Assembly: GCF_000220705.2 (NCBI RefSeq)
Contig: NZ_CP023202.1
Span: forward strand, 3,286,001 to 3,350,000
Origin: Streptomyces xinghaiensis S187
GTDB taxonomy: Bacteria > Actinomycetota > Actinomycetes > Streptomycetales > Streptomycetaceae
Length of the DNA stretch: 64,000 nt
Direction: 5' to 3'
Below the pieces are notes generated by a model, which was not told where the DNA came from, did not search any database, and was given only the letters and a program-made list of their open reading frames with translations. Each line of letters begins with the position of its first letter. Position 1 is the first letter of the stretch. The position numbers and the translations under genes are program-made. Of the stretch, positions 43,573-53,185 are shown piece after piece.

Positions 43573-45011
43573 GCGGCGAGCGTCAGCGGCCGGAGTCCAC
43601 CGGGCACTCGGTCCTCGACGGGCCGGTGCCCCGGCTGGACACGGACGCCCTCCTGGACGATCCGGGGACACGCATCATCGTGTGCTGCGGCTCGGGCGGG
43701 GTGGGCAAGACGACGACGGCCGCGGCCCTGGGCGTACGGGCCGCGGAGCGCGGGCGCAGGGTCGTGGTGCTCACCATCGACCCCGCCCGGCGGCTGGCCC
43801 AGTCGATGGGGATCGCCTCGCTCGACAACATCCCGCGCCGGGTGGAGGGCCTGTCCGCCGGGGATGCCGGGGACACCGGAGCAGCCGGCGAGGCCGGAGG
43901 GAGCGGCGAGACCGGAGCCGGAGCGTCCGGCGAACTCCACGCCATGATGCTCGACATGAAGCGCACCTTCGACGAGATCGTCGAGGCGCACGCCGACCCG
44001 GAGCGCGCACGGGCGATCCTGGCGAACCCCTTCTACCAGTCGCTCTCCGCCGGCTTCGCGGGCACGCAGGAGTACATGGCCATGGAGAAGCTGGGCCAGC
44101 TCCGGGCGCGCGACGAGTGGGACCTGATCATCGTGGACACCCCGCCGAGCCGGTCCGCGCTGGACTTCCTGGACGCGCCCAAGCGGCTCGGCTCCTTCCT
44201 GGACGGCAAGTTCATCCGGGTGCTGATGGCGCCGGCGAAGGTCGGCGGCCGGGCCGGGATGAAGTTCCTCAACGCCGGCATGTCGGTGATGACGGGCACG
44301 CTCAGCAAGCTGGTGGGCGGGCAGCTGCTGCGGGACGTCCAGACGTTCGTCGCCGCGATGGACACCATGTTCGGCGGCTTCCGCACCCGGGCCGACGCCA
44401 CGTACCGGCTGCTGCAGGCGCCCGGTACGGCGTTCCTCGTGGTGGCGGCGCCGGAGCAGGACGCGCTGCGGGAGGCCGCGTACTTCGTGGAGCGGCTCGC
44501 GGCCGAGAAGATGCCGCTGGCCGGGCTGGTGCTGAACCGGGTGCACGGCAGCGGGGCCGACCGGATCAGCGCCGAGCGCGCCCTGGCCGCCGCGGAGCAG
44601 CTCGAGGCGGAGAACGAGTCGGAAAATCTTGAGAACGGCCGCATCGCCGACGCTGCCGGCGGGCAGGCTGACCCCACCGGGACGGTTCCCGGCGATGCCC
44701 CGCCCGCGGACTCCCCCGCCGCTCCGGACACCGCCGAGGACGGCGCCGCCGGCGAGCCGGCGACGGCACGGCCCGCGGCGGCGGACGCGGTGGACGGACC
44801 CACGGCGGATCAGCTCGCCGCGCGGCTGCTGCGGCTGCACGCCGAGCGCATGCGGACCCTGGCCCGGGAGCAGCGCACCCGGGAGCGCTTCACCGCCGTC
44901 CACCCGGATGTGCCGGTGACGGAGGTGGCCGCACTGCCCGGTGACGTACACGACCTGGCGGGGCTGCGTGCCATCGGGGAGCAGTTGGCGGGTCAGCCGG
45001 CGGCGGCGTAG
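43569..45011 (+). CDS. ArsA/GET3-type ATPase, second of a tandem pair
   Basis: A 480-residue ATPase with Walker A CGSGGVGKTTTAAALG and switch motif IIVDTPPSRSALDFLD. Two inserts set it apart from its partner: a Gly/Ala-rich stretch at about residues 98-115 and a long Ala/Pro/Asp-rich stretch at about 350-405, both probably disordered. The 3' end overlaps the end of wblA by 19 bases on the opposite strand. The pairing with the first ATPase and the position next to wblA are conserved in Streptomyces and mycobacteria. Confidence 0.88.
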   Translation: MSGERQRPESTGHSVLDGPVPRLDTDALLDDPGTRIIVCCGSGGVGKTTTAAALGVRAAERGRRVVVLTIDPARRLAQSMGIASLDNIPRRVEGLSAGDAGDTGAAGEAGGSGETGAGASGELHAMMLDMKRTFDEIVEAHADPERARAILANPFYQSLSAGFAGTQEYMAMEKLGQLRARDEWDLIIVDTPPSRSALDFLDAPKRLGSFLDGKFIRVLMAPAKVGGRAGMKFLNAGMSVMTGTLSKLVGGQLLRDVQTFVAAMDTMFGGFRTRADATYRLLQAPGTAFLVVAAPEQDALREAAYFVERLAAEKMPLAGLVLNRVHGSGADRISAERALAAAEQLEAENESENLENGRIADAAGGQADPTGTVPGDAPPADSPAAPDTAEDGAAGEPATARPAAADAVDGPTADQLAARLLRLHAERMRTLAREQRTRERFTAVHPDVPVTEVAALPGDVHDLAGLRAIGEQLAGQPAAA

Positions 45012-45328
45012 TTCCCGGCCTCCTCCAGCTCCACGGGCAGCAGGCCCGAGCTCTGCTCGTACTCCGCGCGTGCGGTCTCCAGCAGCCTGCGCCAGGACGT
45101 GACCGTCGGCCGCCGGCGCAGCAGTGCCCTCCGCTCCCGCTCCGTCATTCCCCCCCAGACGCCGAATTCGACGCGATTGTCCAGAGCGTCGGCAAGGCAC
45201 TCCGTGCGCACCGGACAGCCGGTGCAGACGGCCTTGGCCCTGTTCTGAGCCGCTCCTTGAACGAACAGTTCATCCGGATCGGTAGTGCGGCAGGCTGCCT
45301 GCGCACTCCAGTCGGTTACCCAGCCCAT
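44993..45328 (-). CDS. wblA: WhiB-like regulator WblA
   Basis: A 111-residue WhiB-like iron-sulfur transcription factor that controls the switch from vegetative to aerial growth and antibiotic production. The four cluster ligands are C13, C35, C38 and C44; the GVWGG turn (EFGVWGGMTERERRALLRRR) and the basic C-terminal helix follow. The sequence is nearly the same as S. coelicolor WblA. The ATG at 45328 follows GGAGAGGA. The tail end overlaps the converging ATPase gene. Confidence 0.96.
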   Translation of the reverse strand: MGWVTDWSAQAACRTTDPDELFVQGAAQNRAKAVCTGCPVRTECLADALDNRVEFGVWGGMTERERRALLRRRPTVTSWRRLLETARAEYEQSSGLLPVELEEAGNYAAAG

Positions 45329-45705
45329 GCTGGCGCCGTCCTCTCCCGAATCGAGGCTCCCCCACGGCGGCAGCGGCATATTCACCGTTGCCAGTTGAGG
45401 ACGTTACGGAAGGTGGACAGAGCGCAACACCCCCAGCGGGCCCAATCTTGAATGGCCCGAACGGACTATGCGTACGCGGCAGATCACCCAACGGAGTGAG
45501 CCGGGGACATCACGGAAATCCCGGCCAGAGCGGGGTGGTTCAGGCTCGTCCCGATGGAGATCGGGGGGTACATGTCCGCATTGATGACAGATGTCGCACC
45601 CGAAGGAGCGGAAGAGAGTACGCGATGACAGCGTCGTTACGCTCGTGACGAGCTTAGGCCAAGGGATGCGTACCTGTCCGGCGAATGAGAACGTAGGCTG
45701 CCTCT
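45329..45705. promoter_or_regulatory. Divergent promoter region of wblA and the penicillin-binding protein gene
   Basis: About 380 bases. wblA is known to be transcribed with a long leader and to bind several developmental regulators; no site can be assigned safely here. A small palindrome GCTCGTGACGAGC lies at 45641-45653, about 50 bases before the penicillin-binding protein start, and could be an operator. No gene is visible. Confidence 0.45.
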
Positions 45706-47940
45706 ATGGCTAACAAGCGCCCCGGCGGTGGCCGCTCGACCTCGCGACAGGCCGCCAAGTTCCTCGGTGTCAGTGTGCTCTCCGGAGCCGTACTGGCCGG
45801 CATCGCGCTTCCGGCCGCCGGCGCGCTCGGACTGGTGGCCAAGGGTTCGGTCGAGGGGTTCGACGAGATCCCCGCCAACCTCAAGCGCCCGCCGCTGAGC
45901 CAGAAGACCAGCATCCTCGACTCCGAGGGCGGTCTGATCGCCACCGTCTACTCGCGCGACCGCACGGTGGTGCCGCTCAAGGACATCTCGCCCCACATGC
46001 GGAAGGCGATCGTCGCCATCGAGGACGAACGCTTCTACGAGCACGGCGCGATCGACCTCAAGGGCATACTCCGCGCGCTCAACAAGAACGCCCGGTCGGG
46101 CGAGGTCTCCGAGGGCGCCTCGACGCTCACCCAGCAGTATGTGAAGAACGTCTTCGTCGAGGAGGCGGGCAACAACGAGGAGAAGTTCGAGGCCGCCACC
46201 CAGCAGACCCTCGGGCGCAAGATCAAGGAACTGAAGTACGCGATCCAGGTCGAGGAAGAGCTCGGCAAGAAGAAGATCCTGGAGAACTACCTCAACATCA
46301 CCTACTTCAGCCAGCAGGCCTACGGCGTGGAGGCGGCGGCGAAGCGTTACTTCAGCAAGTCCGCCAAGGACCTGGAGCTGCAGGAGGCCGCGCTGCTGGC
46401 CGGCATCGTGCAGTCGCCCAGCCGCTGGGATCCGGTGGCCAACGGCGACCAGGCGCTCAAGCGGCGCAATCTGGTCCTGGACCGGATGGCCGAGCAGGGC
46501 CACGTCAGCAAGGCGGAGGCCGCCGAGGCCAAGAAGAAGGACCTGGGCCTCGACGTCAGCAAACCGCAGAACGGCTGCATCACCGCCGTGAACGGCGCCG
46601 GCTTCTTCTGCGACTACGTCCGCAGGGTCTTCCTGGGCAGCGAGGAGTTCGGCAAGACCCCCGAGGAGCGGACCAAGCGCTGGAACGAGGGCGGGCTGAC
46701 CATCCGCACCACCCTCGACCCCAAGGCGCAGAAGTCCGTTCAGGCGTCGGTCAAGGAGCACGTCTACCAGAGCGACGAGGTGGCCGCCGCGGTCTCGCTG
46801 GTCGAGCCGGGCACCGGCAAGATCCTCGGCATGGGCCAGTCCCGGCCGTACGGTCTCGCCAAGGACGAGACCACGATCAACTACTCGGTCAACAAGAGCA
46901 TGGGCGGCGGCATGGGCTACCAGCCCGGCTCGACGTACAAGCCGATCGTCGCGGCGGCCGCGCTCGAGCGGGGCGTCAACCCGTCACGGGCGTACCCGTC
47001 GCCGTACGAGATGACCTACCCGAGCCCGGTGCCGAAGTGCGAGGGCCAGTGGTCGTCGGCGAACCCGCCCAAGGTCGCGAACGAGAACGAGTCCGAGGTC
47101 GGTCCGTACGGCATGCGGGAGGCCACCGCGAAGTCGGTGAACACCTACTACGTGCAGCTGATCAGCGACATCGGCATCTGCCCGGTGGTCGAGATGTCGG
47201 AGAAGATGGGCATCGAGCCGGCCGGCGGTGACGAGCTCAAGCAGGTGCCGTCCGTCACCCTGGGAGTCCAGGAGATGTCCCCGCTGACCATGGCCGCCGG
47301 CTACGCCGCCTTCGCCAGCCGTGGCACGTACTGCACCCCGGTCGCCATCGAGTCGATCAAGGACGCCAACGGCAAGTCCCTGGACGTCCCCAAGAGCAAG
47401 TGCACCCGGGCGATGAACGAGCGGACCGCCGACACGATGAACACCCTGCTGAAGGGCGTTGTCGAGGACGGCACGGGCACCCAGGCCGGTCTCAGCGGAC
47501 GGCCCAGCGCAGGCAAGACGGGTACCACCGACTCCCGGTACGCGGCCTGGTTCGTGGGCTACACGCCGAACCTGGCCGGAGCCGTCTGGGTGGGCGACCC
47601 GCAGCACCAGCGCAAGATGATCGACATCACCATCGGCGGCGATTACCACCCCAAGGTCTTCGGTGGCGGGGTCCCCGGCCCGATCTGGCGGGACGCGATG
47701 GCGGGAGCGCTGGAGGGCAAGGAGGCGCCGGGCTTCGTCGAGGTGCCGATCGCCGACCCGCCGAAGAAGGACGACAAGGAGAAGGACGAGGACGACCGGA
47801 AGCCGCGCGACCGTTTCCCGGGCGGCAACGGCGGTCTCATCGGTGGCGGAGGCGACGGAGGCGCCGAGCCGAACCCGACGTTCTCCATCCCGGAGGGCTT
47901 CATCCAGGGCCCGGGGAACGGCTCCGGCGGACGCCGCTGA
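45706..47940 (+). CDS. Class A penicillin-binding protein (bifunctional glycosyltransferase/transpeptidase)
   Basis: A 744-residue cell-wall synthase. One N-terminal membrane helix (FLGVSVLSGAVLAGIALPA) anchors it. The GT51 domain has EDERFYEHG (catalytic Glu) and STLTQQYVKN. The transpeptidase domain has S409 in GSTYKP, SVN at 477-479 and KTG at 604-606. The C-terminus is Lys/Asp-rich, then a Gly-rich disordered tail. It is divergent from wblA and ends in a hairpin. Confidence 0.94.
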   Translation: MANKRPGGGRSTSRQAAKFLGVSVLSGAVLAGIALPAAGALGLVAKGSVEGFDEIPANLKRPPLSQKTSILDSEGGLIATVYSRDRTVVPLKDISPHMRKAIVAIEDERFYEHGAIDLKGILRALNKNARSGEVSEGASTLTQQYVKNVFVEEAGNNEEKFEAATQQTLGRKIKELKYAIQVEEELGKKKILENYLNITYFSQQAYGVEAAAKRYFSKSAKDLELQEAALLAGIVQSPSRWDPVANGDQALKRRNLVLDRMAEQGHVSKAEAAEAKKKDLGLDVSKPQNGCITAVNGAGFFCDYVRRVFLGSEEFGKTPEERTKRWNEGGLTIRTTLDPKAQKSVQASVKEHVYQSDEVAAAVSLVEPGTGKILGMGQSRPYGLAKDETTINYSVNKSMGGGMGYQPGSTYKPIVAAAALERGVNPSRAYPSPYEMTYPSPVPKCEGQWSSANPPKVANENESEVGPYGMREATAKSVNTYYVQLISDIGICPVVEMSEKMGIEPAGGDELKQVPSVTLGVQEMSPLTMAAGYAAFASRGTYCTPVAIESIKDANGKSLDVPKSKCTRAMNERTADTMNTLLKGVVEDGTGTQAGLSGRPSAGKTGTTDSRYAAWFVGYTPNLAGAVWVGDPQHQRKMIDITIGGDYHPKVFGGGVPGPIWRDAMAGALEGKEAPGFVEVPIADPPKKDDKEKDEDDRKPRDRFPGGNGGLIGGGGDGGAEPNPTFSIPEGFIQGPGNGSGGRR

Positions 47941-47970
47941 GCGGCCCGGCCCGGCCCGCATCCGACGCGG

Positions 47971-48013
47971 ACGGCCCCGCTCACCCTCCCGCGGGAGAGG
48001 GGAGTGGGGCCGT
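47971..48013. terminator. Terminator between the penicillin-binding protein gene and yqeY
   Basis: ACGGCCCCGCTC (47971-47982) pairs with GAGTGGGGCCGT (48002-48013) in a 12-pair stem including one G-T pair, with an inner CTCCC/GGGAG extension, followed by TTT. It lies between convergent genes. Confidence 0.75.
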
Positions 48014-48047
48014 TTCCGTCCAGGTGCGCTGGGCCGCTGTCCGGCTC

Positions 48048-48515
48048 TCAGCCGGCGGCGAGCCGCTTCTTGACCTCGGCCGCCACCCGGCCGCCCTCGG
48101 CCCGGCCCGCGATCCTCGGGTTGACGATCTTCATGACCGCGCCCATCGCCCGGGGACCCTCGGCGCCGCCGGCCACCGCTTCCTTCACGGCCTCGTCCAC
48201 GATCGCCGACAGTTCCTCGTCGGACAGCTGCTTCGGCAGGTACTCGGCCAGCACCTCGCCCTCGGCCCGCTCCCGCTCGGCCGACTCGGTGCGACCGCCC
48301 TGCTCGAAGGCGTCCGCGGACTCGCGGCGCTTCTTCGCCTCGCGGGCGATCACCTTCTGCACCTCGTCGTCGGAGAGCTCGCGGGCGGAGGTGCCCGAGA
48401 CCTCCTCCTTGGTGATCGCGGTGAGGGTCAGCCGGAGCGTGGAGGAGCGCAGCTCGTCGCGGGACCGGATGGCCGCGGTGAGGTCCTCCTGCAGGCGGTT
48501 CTTGAGCGTGGTCAT
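48048..48515 (-). CDS. yqeY: GatB/YqeY domain protein
   Basis: A 155-residue YqeY-like protein, the tRNA-binding tail domain of GatB found alone. Typical motifs are LKNRLQEDLTAAIRSRDE, EVQKVIAREAKKRRESADAF and the C-terminal GAVMKIVNPRIAGRAEGGRVA. The role of the free domain is unknown, perhaps tRNA or GatCAB binding. The ATG at 48515 is fixed by the family N-terminus (MTTLKNRL). It is divergent from the phosphoesterase gene. Confidence 0.9.
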   Translation of the reverse strand: MTTLKNRLQEDLTAAIRSRDELRSSTLRLTLTAITKEEVSGTSARELSDDEVQKVIAREAKKRRESADAFEQGGRTESAERERAEGEVLAEYLPKQLSDEELSAIVDEAVKEAVAGGAEGPRAMGAVMKIVNPRIAGRAEGGRVAAEVKKRLAAG

Positions 48516-48690
48516 GCCGTGAGTGTGCCAGGAGGGGCGCCGATCCGCCCAGCTCATTAGCCCCGCCCCCTCGGCGCACCGCGCCCGGACCCGGCCCTCG
48601 GCGCACCGTGCACATTCCGCCGGGGCGGGGCCCGCGGGGCACCGGCCGCCTCGTCGCACCGCATCCCTCCGGCTCTGCGACCATGGAGGG

Positions 48691-49623
48691 ATGCGCGCGC
48701 GATACGCAGTACCCCTGGGAATCACGGCAGTCGGCGCGGCGGGAGTCGCCTACGCCGCCGGCTTCGAAGTCCGCTCGTTCCGGCTGCGGCGGGTGACGGT
48801 GCCCGTCCTGCCGCGCGGGATGCGGCCGTTGCGCGTCCTGCAGGTCTCCGACATCCACATGGTGGGCGGGCAGCGGAAGAAGCAGCGCTGGCTGCGCGAA
48901 CTGGCCGGGCTGCGGCCGGACCTCGTCGTCAACACCGGCGACAACCTCTCCGACCCGGAGGGTGTGCCGGAGGTGCTGGACGCGCTCGGCCCGCTGATGG
49001 AGTTCCCCGGCACCTACGTCTTCGGCTCGAACGACTACTACGCGCCCAAGCTGCGCAACCCCGGCCGCTACCTGCTGGAGAAGGTCCGCGGGGAGCACGG
49101 GCTGAACGGCAAGAACGATCCGGCGATCGGCGTCCGCCGCAACCCGTGGGAGGGCCTGCGGGACGCCTTCGACGCCGCCGGCTGGGTCGGGCTGTCGAAC
49201 TCGCGCGGGCGGCTGAAGCTGGACGGCATCGAGATCGCCCTCACCGGCCTCGACGACCCGCACATCAAGCGGGACCGCTACGAGGAGGTCTCCGGCGGCC
49301 CGGAGCAGGACGCGGACTTCTCCCTCGCCCTGGTCCACGCCCCGTACCTGCGCACCCTCGACGCCTTCGCGGCGGACGGCTACCCGCTGGTCCTGGCCGG
49401 CCACACCCACGGCGGGCAGCTCTGCGTCCCCTTCTACGGGGCCCTGGTCACCAACTGCGACCTGGACACCGAGCGCGTGAAGGGCCTCTCCACCCACCGG
49501 GCGGGCGGCAACACCGCGTACCTCCACGTCTCGGCGGGCTGCGGCACCAACCGCTACACCCCGGTCCGCTTCGCATGCCCCCCGGAGGCGACGCTGCTGA
49601 CACTGGTGGAACGGCGGGACTGA
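48691..49623 (+). CDS. Metallophosphoesterase with N-terminal membrane anchor
   Basis: A 310-residue phosphoesterase. A short hydrophobic N-terminus (LGITAVGAAGVAYAAGF) probably anchors it. Metal ligands are seen in VSDIHMV, VNTGDN, GSNDYYA and VLAGHTHGGQ, the order of calcineurin-like enzymes of the YkuE/lipid A-like group. The ATG at 48691 has GGAGGG directly upstream. It is the last core gene before the tRNA. Confidence 0.88.
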   Translation: MRARYAVPLGITAVGAAGVAYAAGFEVRSFRLRRVTVPVLPRGMRPLRVLQVSDIHMVGGQRKKQRWLRELAGLRPDLVVNTGDNLSDPEGVPEVLDALGPLMEFPGTYVFGSNDYYAPKLRNPGRYLLEKVRGEHGLNGKNDPAIGVRRNPWEGLRDAFDAAGWVGLSNSRGRLKLDGIEIALTGLDDPHIKRDRYEEVSGGPEQDADFSLALVHAPYLRTLDAFAADGYPLVLAGHTHGGQLCVPFYGALVTNCDLDTERVKGLSTHRAGGNTAYLHVSAGCGTNRYTPVRFACPPEATLLTLVERRD

Positions 49624-49787
49624 GCGGCGGGCACTCGGTCGGCACGAGGGGCCGCGTGGCCCGGAGGGCTAGCGGCCTGAGCAGCCGGAACGGTCCCCGG
49701 GGCCCTGGTCTGGGCGACCGCGGCACCACCCCCGGATATCGGATTTCTCCTGTGGCTCCGGGTCCGCTAAAGTAGAGCTCGTTGCTT

Positions 49788-49861
49788 CGGGGTGTAGCGC
49801 AGCTTGGCAGCGCGCTTCGTTCGGGACGAAGAGGTCGTGGGTTCAAATCCCGCCACCCCGA
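49788..49861 (+). tRNA. tRNA-Pro (anticodon CGG)
   Basis: A complete 74-base cloverleaf without encoded CCA. The acceptor stem is CGGGGTG with CACCCCG and discriminator A. The D arm is GCGC...GCGC, and the anticodon arm is CTTCG-TTCGGGA-CGAAG, giving CGG in positions 34-36, which reads CCG. The T arm is GTGGG-TTCAAAT-CCCGC. Its 3' end borders the accessory region. Confidence 0.97.
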
Positions 49862-50219
49862 CAGAGAAGTACCAGGTCAGGGGCCTGATCCGCTCAGCGG
49901 GTCGGGCCCTTGAGTGGTTCCGGGAGCTACTTCGAGAGCCATGTGGGGGCCCAGTCCGGGGTCTGATTCCTGGCATCTGTAGCCCGCATACCCGAAGCCA
50001 ATATCTCCGGGCCGGCCAGGAAACTCGGGGCACAGACACAACCGCGGGCCTATGACGAACTCAGAGTGGTTCAGCGCAAAGTGCCGGGCCATGACCTGTC
50101 GCCACGCAAGCGTCCGAACCCGGTCGGCCAGTGGAGACCGAGCCGTTGCCTGGCGTGCGTCCGTGGCATTTTCGGCCGCACACCGGCGGCGACCGGATGC
50201 GCCGCGTAACCTCGCGGGC
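49862..50219. other. Junction between tRNA-Pro and the defence island
   Basis: Besides the tRNA terminator hairpin there is no clear gene in these 358 bases. A frame without stops reaches leftward from jetA to 50052, but its codons are not those of a real gene. No integrase remnant and no copy of the tRNA 3' end are seen. The jetA promoter should lie here. Confidence 0.4.
49881..49909 (+). terminator. Terminator of the tRNA-Pro gene
   Basis: GGGCCTGATCCGCT pairs with AGCGGGTCGGGCCC, including two G-T pairs, in an almost loopless hairpin 19 bases after the tRNA. Confidence 0.65.
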
Positions 50220-51860
50220 ATGGAGGCACCCGCACCCGGCGCCGGGCAAGACGGCGCAGCGCAGGACGCCCACAGCGAAGCACGCCGGCGGCTGGACGGG
50301 TACACGTACCTCAGCGCGCCCGAGCGGCTGGAGCACCTCGCGATCATGCGGGCCTTCTGCGGAACCCTTCTGGCGGACCTCGCCGTACCGGATGTCCTGA
50401 CGAAACTGCGCCAGGCCGGAGGCCCTGTCGCCGGGCTCGACGCCGACACCCTCACCGTCCGGTTGGAGCAACTGGTGCGGTGGGGCAACCTGCTGCGCAG
50501 CAGCCACACCGTCAAGGCGACCAGCATCACCGAATACCAGCGGTCCCGCGCTCGCTACCAACTGTCGAAGCTTGGCGAGCGCATACAGCGGGACGCCGAC
50601 GGAGTCCTGGCCGAGGCCGATGCGGCTCGCGAAGTGAGCAACGAACTGCTCGCCCTGGTCGAGCGGGGACTCAAGGAGCTGGCCGAGCTTGTGACCGCGC
50701 CTGGCGGCATCGAACCGCAGGACGGGTTGGAACGGGTCAGCACGCTTTTCGTGCAGTTCACCGAGTTCGCTGACTCCATCCGGGACTTCTACGCCTACCT
50801 CGGCCAGGTTCTCGCCCGCTACGACCTGGACAGCGCCGAGTACCAGGGCTTCAAGGAGCTGCTCCTCGACTACGTCGAGGCGATCACAGAGGAAGTGGCG
50901 TTCCGATCACCACGAATATCGGCGGTCCTGGACACGCTGTGGCCGCACATCCCCGGTCTGCTCACCCGGCTTGACGCCCACGCACAGGGCCTCACAGGGC
51001 TGTCACCGCAGGGCGACGGCCGACTGGAGACGCGGGTCCAGCGCAGCCGTGGGCGCGAACTCACGGACTGGGAGGGCCTGCGCGGCTGGTTCAGCGACAC
51101 CGACGGGCAGGGCAGCCAGGTCGATCAACTACGGGACGCCACCCTCCGTGCGTTGCAGTCGCTGCTCGCCAACGCCAAGCGGATGTTGCGGTCGGCCACC
51201 GGGGAGATGTCCCGGCGTAGGGATCTACTGCGGCTGGCCCGGTGGTTCGACGAAGCGGCGCCGCAGGACGCGCACGACATCGCCGTCGCCGCCTTCGGGC
51301 TGTACGGCGCCCGCCATCTGGGCATCCCCCCGGCCACCGACGAGGTGGTGCCCGCATACACGAGCTGGTGGACCGGCCCGGTGGTCAAGGTGCCGGTGGC
51401 CCTGAGGGAAAGGGGCAGCCGCGCCCAGCGAGGCCGGGCGTCCACGGTGGAGGACCACTCCGCGCAGAAGCAGCGGCTGCGTGAGGCCGCCCGTGAGCGG
51501 GCAGCGGCCAGGGCAGCGGCGGCGGATGAACTGCGCAGCGCCTCGGGGCGGTTCGCCGAGATGCGCCTCACCTCTGCAGCGCTCGGTCTGCTCCTGGAGC
51601 TGCTGGCCACCGCACTCGGAAATGCGCAGCTCGGGCGTCACGCCAGTGTGGCCGGGGAGGGCACGACGGAATTCGACCTTGACCAAGCGCACAGCGAGGA
51701 CGCCGAGCTGGGGATCCGGCTCACCGTGCGACGCACGGCGGGCGCGCGATGCGTCCTGCACTCGGCCGACGGCGACCTGCTGCTGGACGACCTGGAACTG
51801 GACATCGGCCGTATCTCCTCCAACGCGACCGACGGCGATGGGGAGGTGAGCGTGTCATGA
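50220..51860 (+). CDS. jetA: Wadjet type II component JetA (TIGR02677/DUF2397 family)
   Basis: A 546-residue protein of the DUF2397 family, the kleisin-like subunit of type II Wadjet systems that cut invading circular plasmids. The N-terminus YTYLSAPERLEHLAIMRAF is the conserved start of the family; a long helical middle and the C-terminal GEVSVS follow. I chose the ATG at 50220 because it lies just before the conserved part; the ribosome binding site there is weak, and in-frame starts upstream to 50052 would add unconserved residues. The stop overlaps the start of jetB by four bases. Confidence 0.88.
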   Translation: MEAPAPGAGQDGAAQDAHSEARRRLDGYTYLSAPERLEHLAIMRAFCGTLLADLAVPDVLTKLRQAGGPVAGLDADTLTVRLEQLVRWGNLLRSSHTVKATSITEYQRSRARYQLSKLGERIQRDADGVLAEADAAREVSNELLALVERGLKELAELVTAPGGIEPQDGLERVSTLFVQFTEFADSIRDFYAYLGQVLARYDLDSAEYQGFKELLLDYVEAITEEVAFRSPRISAVLDTLWPHIPGLLTRLDAHAQGLTGLSPQGDGRLETRVQRSRGRELTDWEGLRGWFSDTDGQGSQVDQLRDATLRALQSLLANAKRMLRSATGEMSRRRDLLRLARWFDEAAPQDAHDIAVAAFGLYGARHLGIPPATDEVVPAYTSWWTGPVVKVPVALRERGSRAQRGRASTVEDHSAQKQRLREAARERAAARAAAADELRSASGRFAEMRLTSAALGLLLELLATALGNAQLGRHASVAGEGTTEFDLDQAHSEDAELGIRLTVRRTAGARCVLHSADGDLLLDDLELDIGRISSNATDGDGEVSVS

Positions 51861-53185
51861 CCCTCCCCTCGACACACGACGTCGCCCTGGTCGCCGAGCG
51901 CCGCAGCGCCGCACGGCTGCTGCTCGCCCATCCGCTGGTCACCTCGGACGGCCCGCACTCCGACCTCTTCCCGCTGATCCGCAGGCACGCCGACTGGCTG
52001 GGCAAGCGGTTCCAGCAGGTGCTCGGCTACCGCCTGCTGGTCGACAGTTCCTATGCCCGGCTGTTCAAGGCAGGGCTGGGGGCAGGCTCAGGTCACCGGT
52101 TGGAGCGCTCCACCGGCACCCCGTTCAGCCCTCACACGTACGCATGCCTCGCGTTGGCCCTGTCCGTGCTGGTGACCGCCCCCGAACAACTGCTGCTGTC
52201 ACAGCTGGTGGCCGACATCAGGGCCGCCGCCGCCGACGCGGAGATCGAGTTGGAGGAGACGGGCAGGGCGGCCGGGAAACGGACCTTGGTAGCGGCTCTG
52301 CGCCTGTTGGTCGAGTGGGGCGTCCTCATCGAGACCGAGGGCCATGTGGCCGCGCTCGCGCAGGATGCGGGCGGAGAGGCCCTGATCACAGTGGACCGCG
52401 AGCTGGCCCGCGTCGTCGTCGCCGGCCCGCTCGCCCAGGCCCGTGACGGCGCCGACCTCGTCCGGCGGGCGGCGGACCCGGGGTTCAGCGGGCCTCGCAC
52501 CTACGTGCGCCGGACGCTCGTCGAAACACCCGTCGTCTACCTCGACGAGCTGACCGACGCCGAACGCGACTGGTTGCGCACCCGGCAGCGCCGGGAAGCG
52601 CAGGCGTTCTCCGAACTTCTGGGCCTGGAGATGGAAATCCGCGCCGAGGGGGTGGCACTGGTGGACCCCGAGGATGAGCTGACGGATCTGCGTCTCCCGG
52701 GCACCGGGACGGTGGCGCAGGCCGCGCTGCTGCTGACGGAACGGCTCGTGGAGCGGCTTCGCCCGCAAGAGCCCGGACACCCGGCGACCGGAGGAACGCT
52801 CGTCATAGGCGTCGCTATCCCGGACGGCCTTGTGGACGAGCTGCTGGCCGAACTGGTCACCGAGTACGGACAGCGCAGCAACTGGCAGCGCGGCTACCTG
52901 GACGACATCCCCGCCCTGCGGGAGGCCGTGCTGGACCTGCTGGCCCGCATGCGGCTGATGGCCCGCGCCGCCCGGCTGCGTGCTGAGGGGGAGGGCCTGC
53001 CGGAGGGGTACGCCGAAGAGGCGCCTGAAGGGCGCACCGTGACCGATGTCCGTGAGGCACGACCCGGCGGTGACGGCTGGGTGCTGCTGGCCGCGGCGGC
53101 GCGCTACGCCACCCACGTGATCGTGCGCCCGGCCACCGCCGCTCGAAAGGGCGCCGTCGACGTCCAGGAGGAGTTGCCGCTGTGA
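51857..53185 (+). CDS. jetB: Wadjet type II component JetB (TIGR02678/DUF2398 family)
   Basis: A 442-residue protein of the DUF2398 family, the KITE-like/accessory winged-helix subunit of type II Wadjet. Conserved stretches are SARLLLAHPLVT-like near residues 15-30, LGYRLLVDSSYARLFK and RTYVRRTLVETPVVYLDEL. The ATG at 51857 overlaps jetA by four bases, and the stop overlaps the GTG of jetC, so the operon is tightly coupled. Confidence 0.9.
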   Translation: MTLPSTHDVALVAERRSAARLLLAHPLVTSDGPHSDLFPLIRRHADWLGKRFQQVLGYRLLVDSSYARLFKAGLGAGSGHRLERSTGTPFSPHTYACLALALSVLVTAPEQLLLSQLVADIRAAAADAEIELEETGRAAGKRTLVAALRLLVEWGVLIETEGHVAALAQDAGGEALITVDRELARVVVAGPLAQARDGADLVRRAADPGFSGPRTYVRRTLVETPVVYLDELTDAERDWLRTRQRREAQAFSELLGLEMEIRAEGVALVDPEDELTDLRLPGTGTVAQAALLLTERLVERLRPQEPGHPATGGTLVIGVAIPDGLVDELLAELVTEYGQRSNWQRGYLDDIPALREAVLDLLARMRLMARAARLRAEGEGLPEGYAEEAPEGRTVTDVREARPGGDGWVLLAAAARYATHVIVRPATAARKGAVDVQEELPL

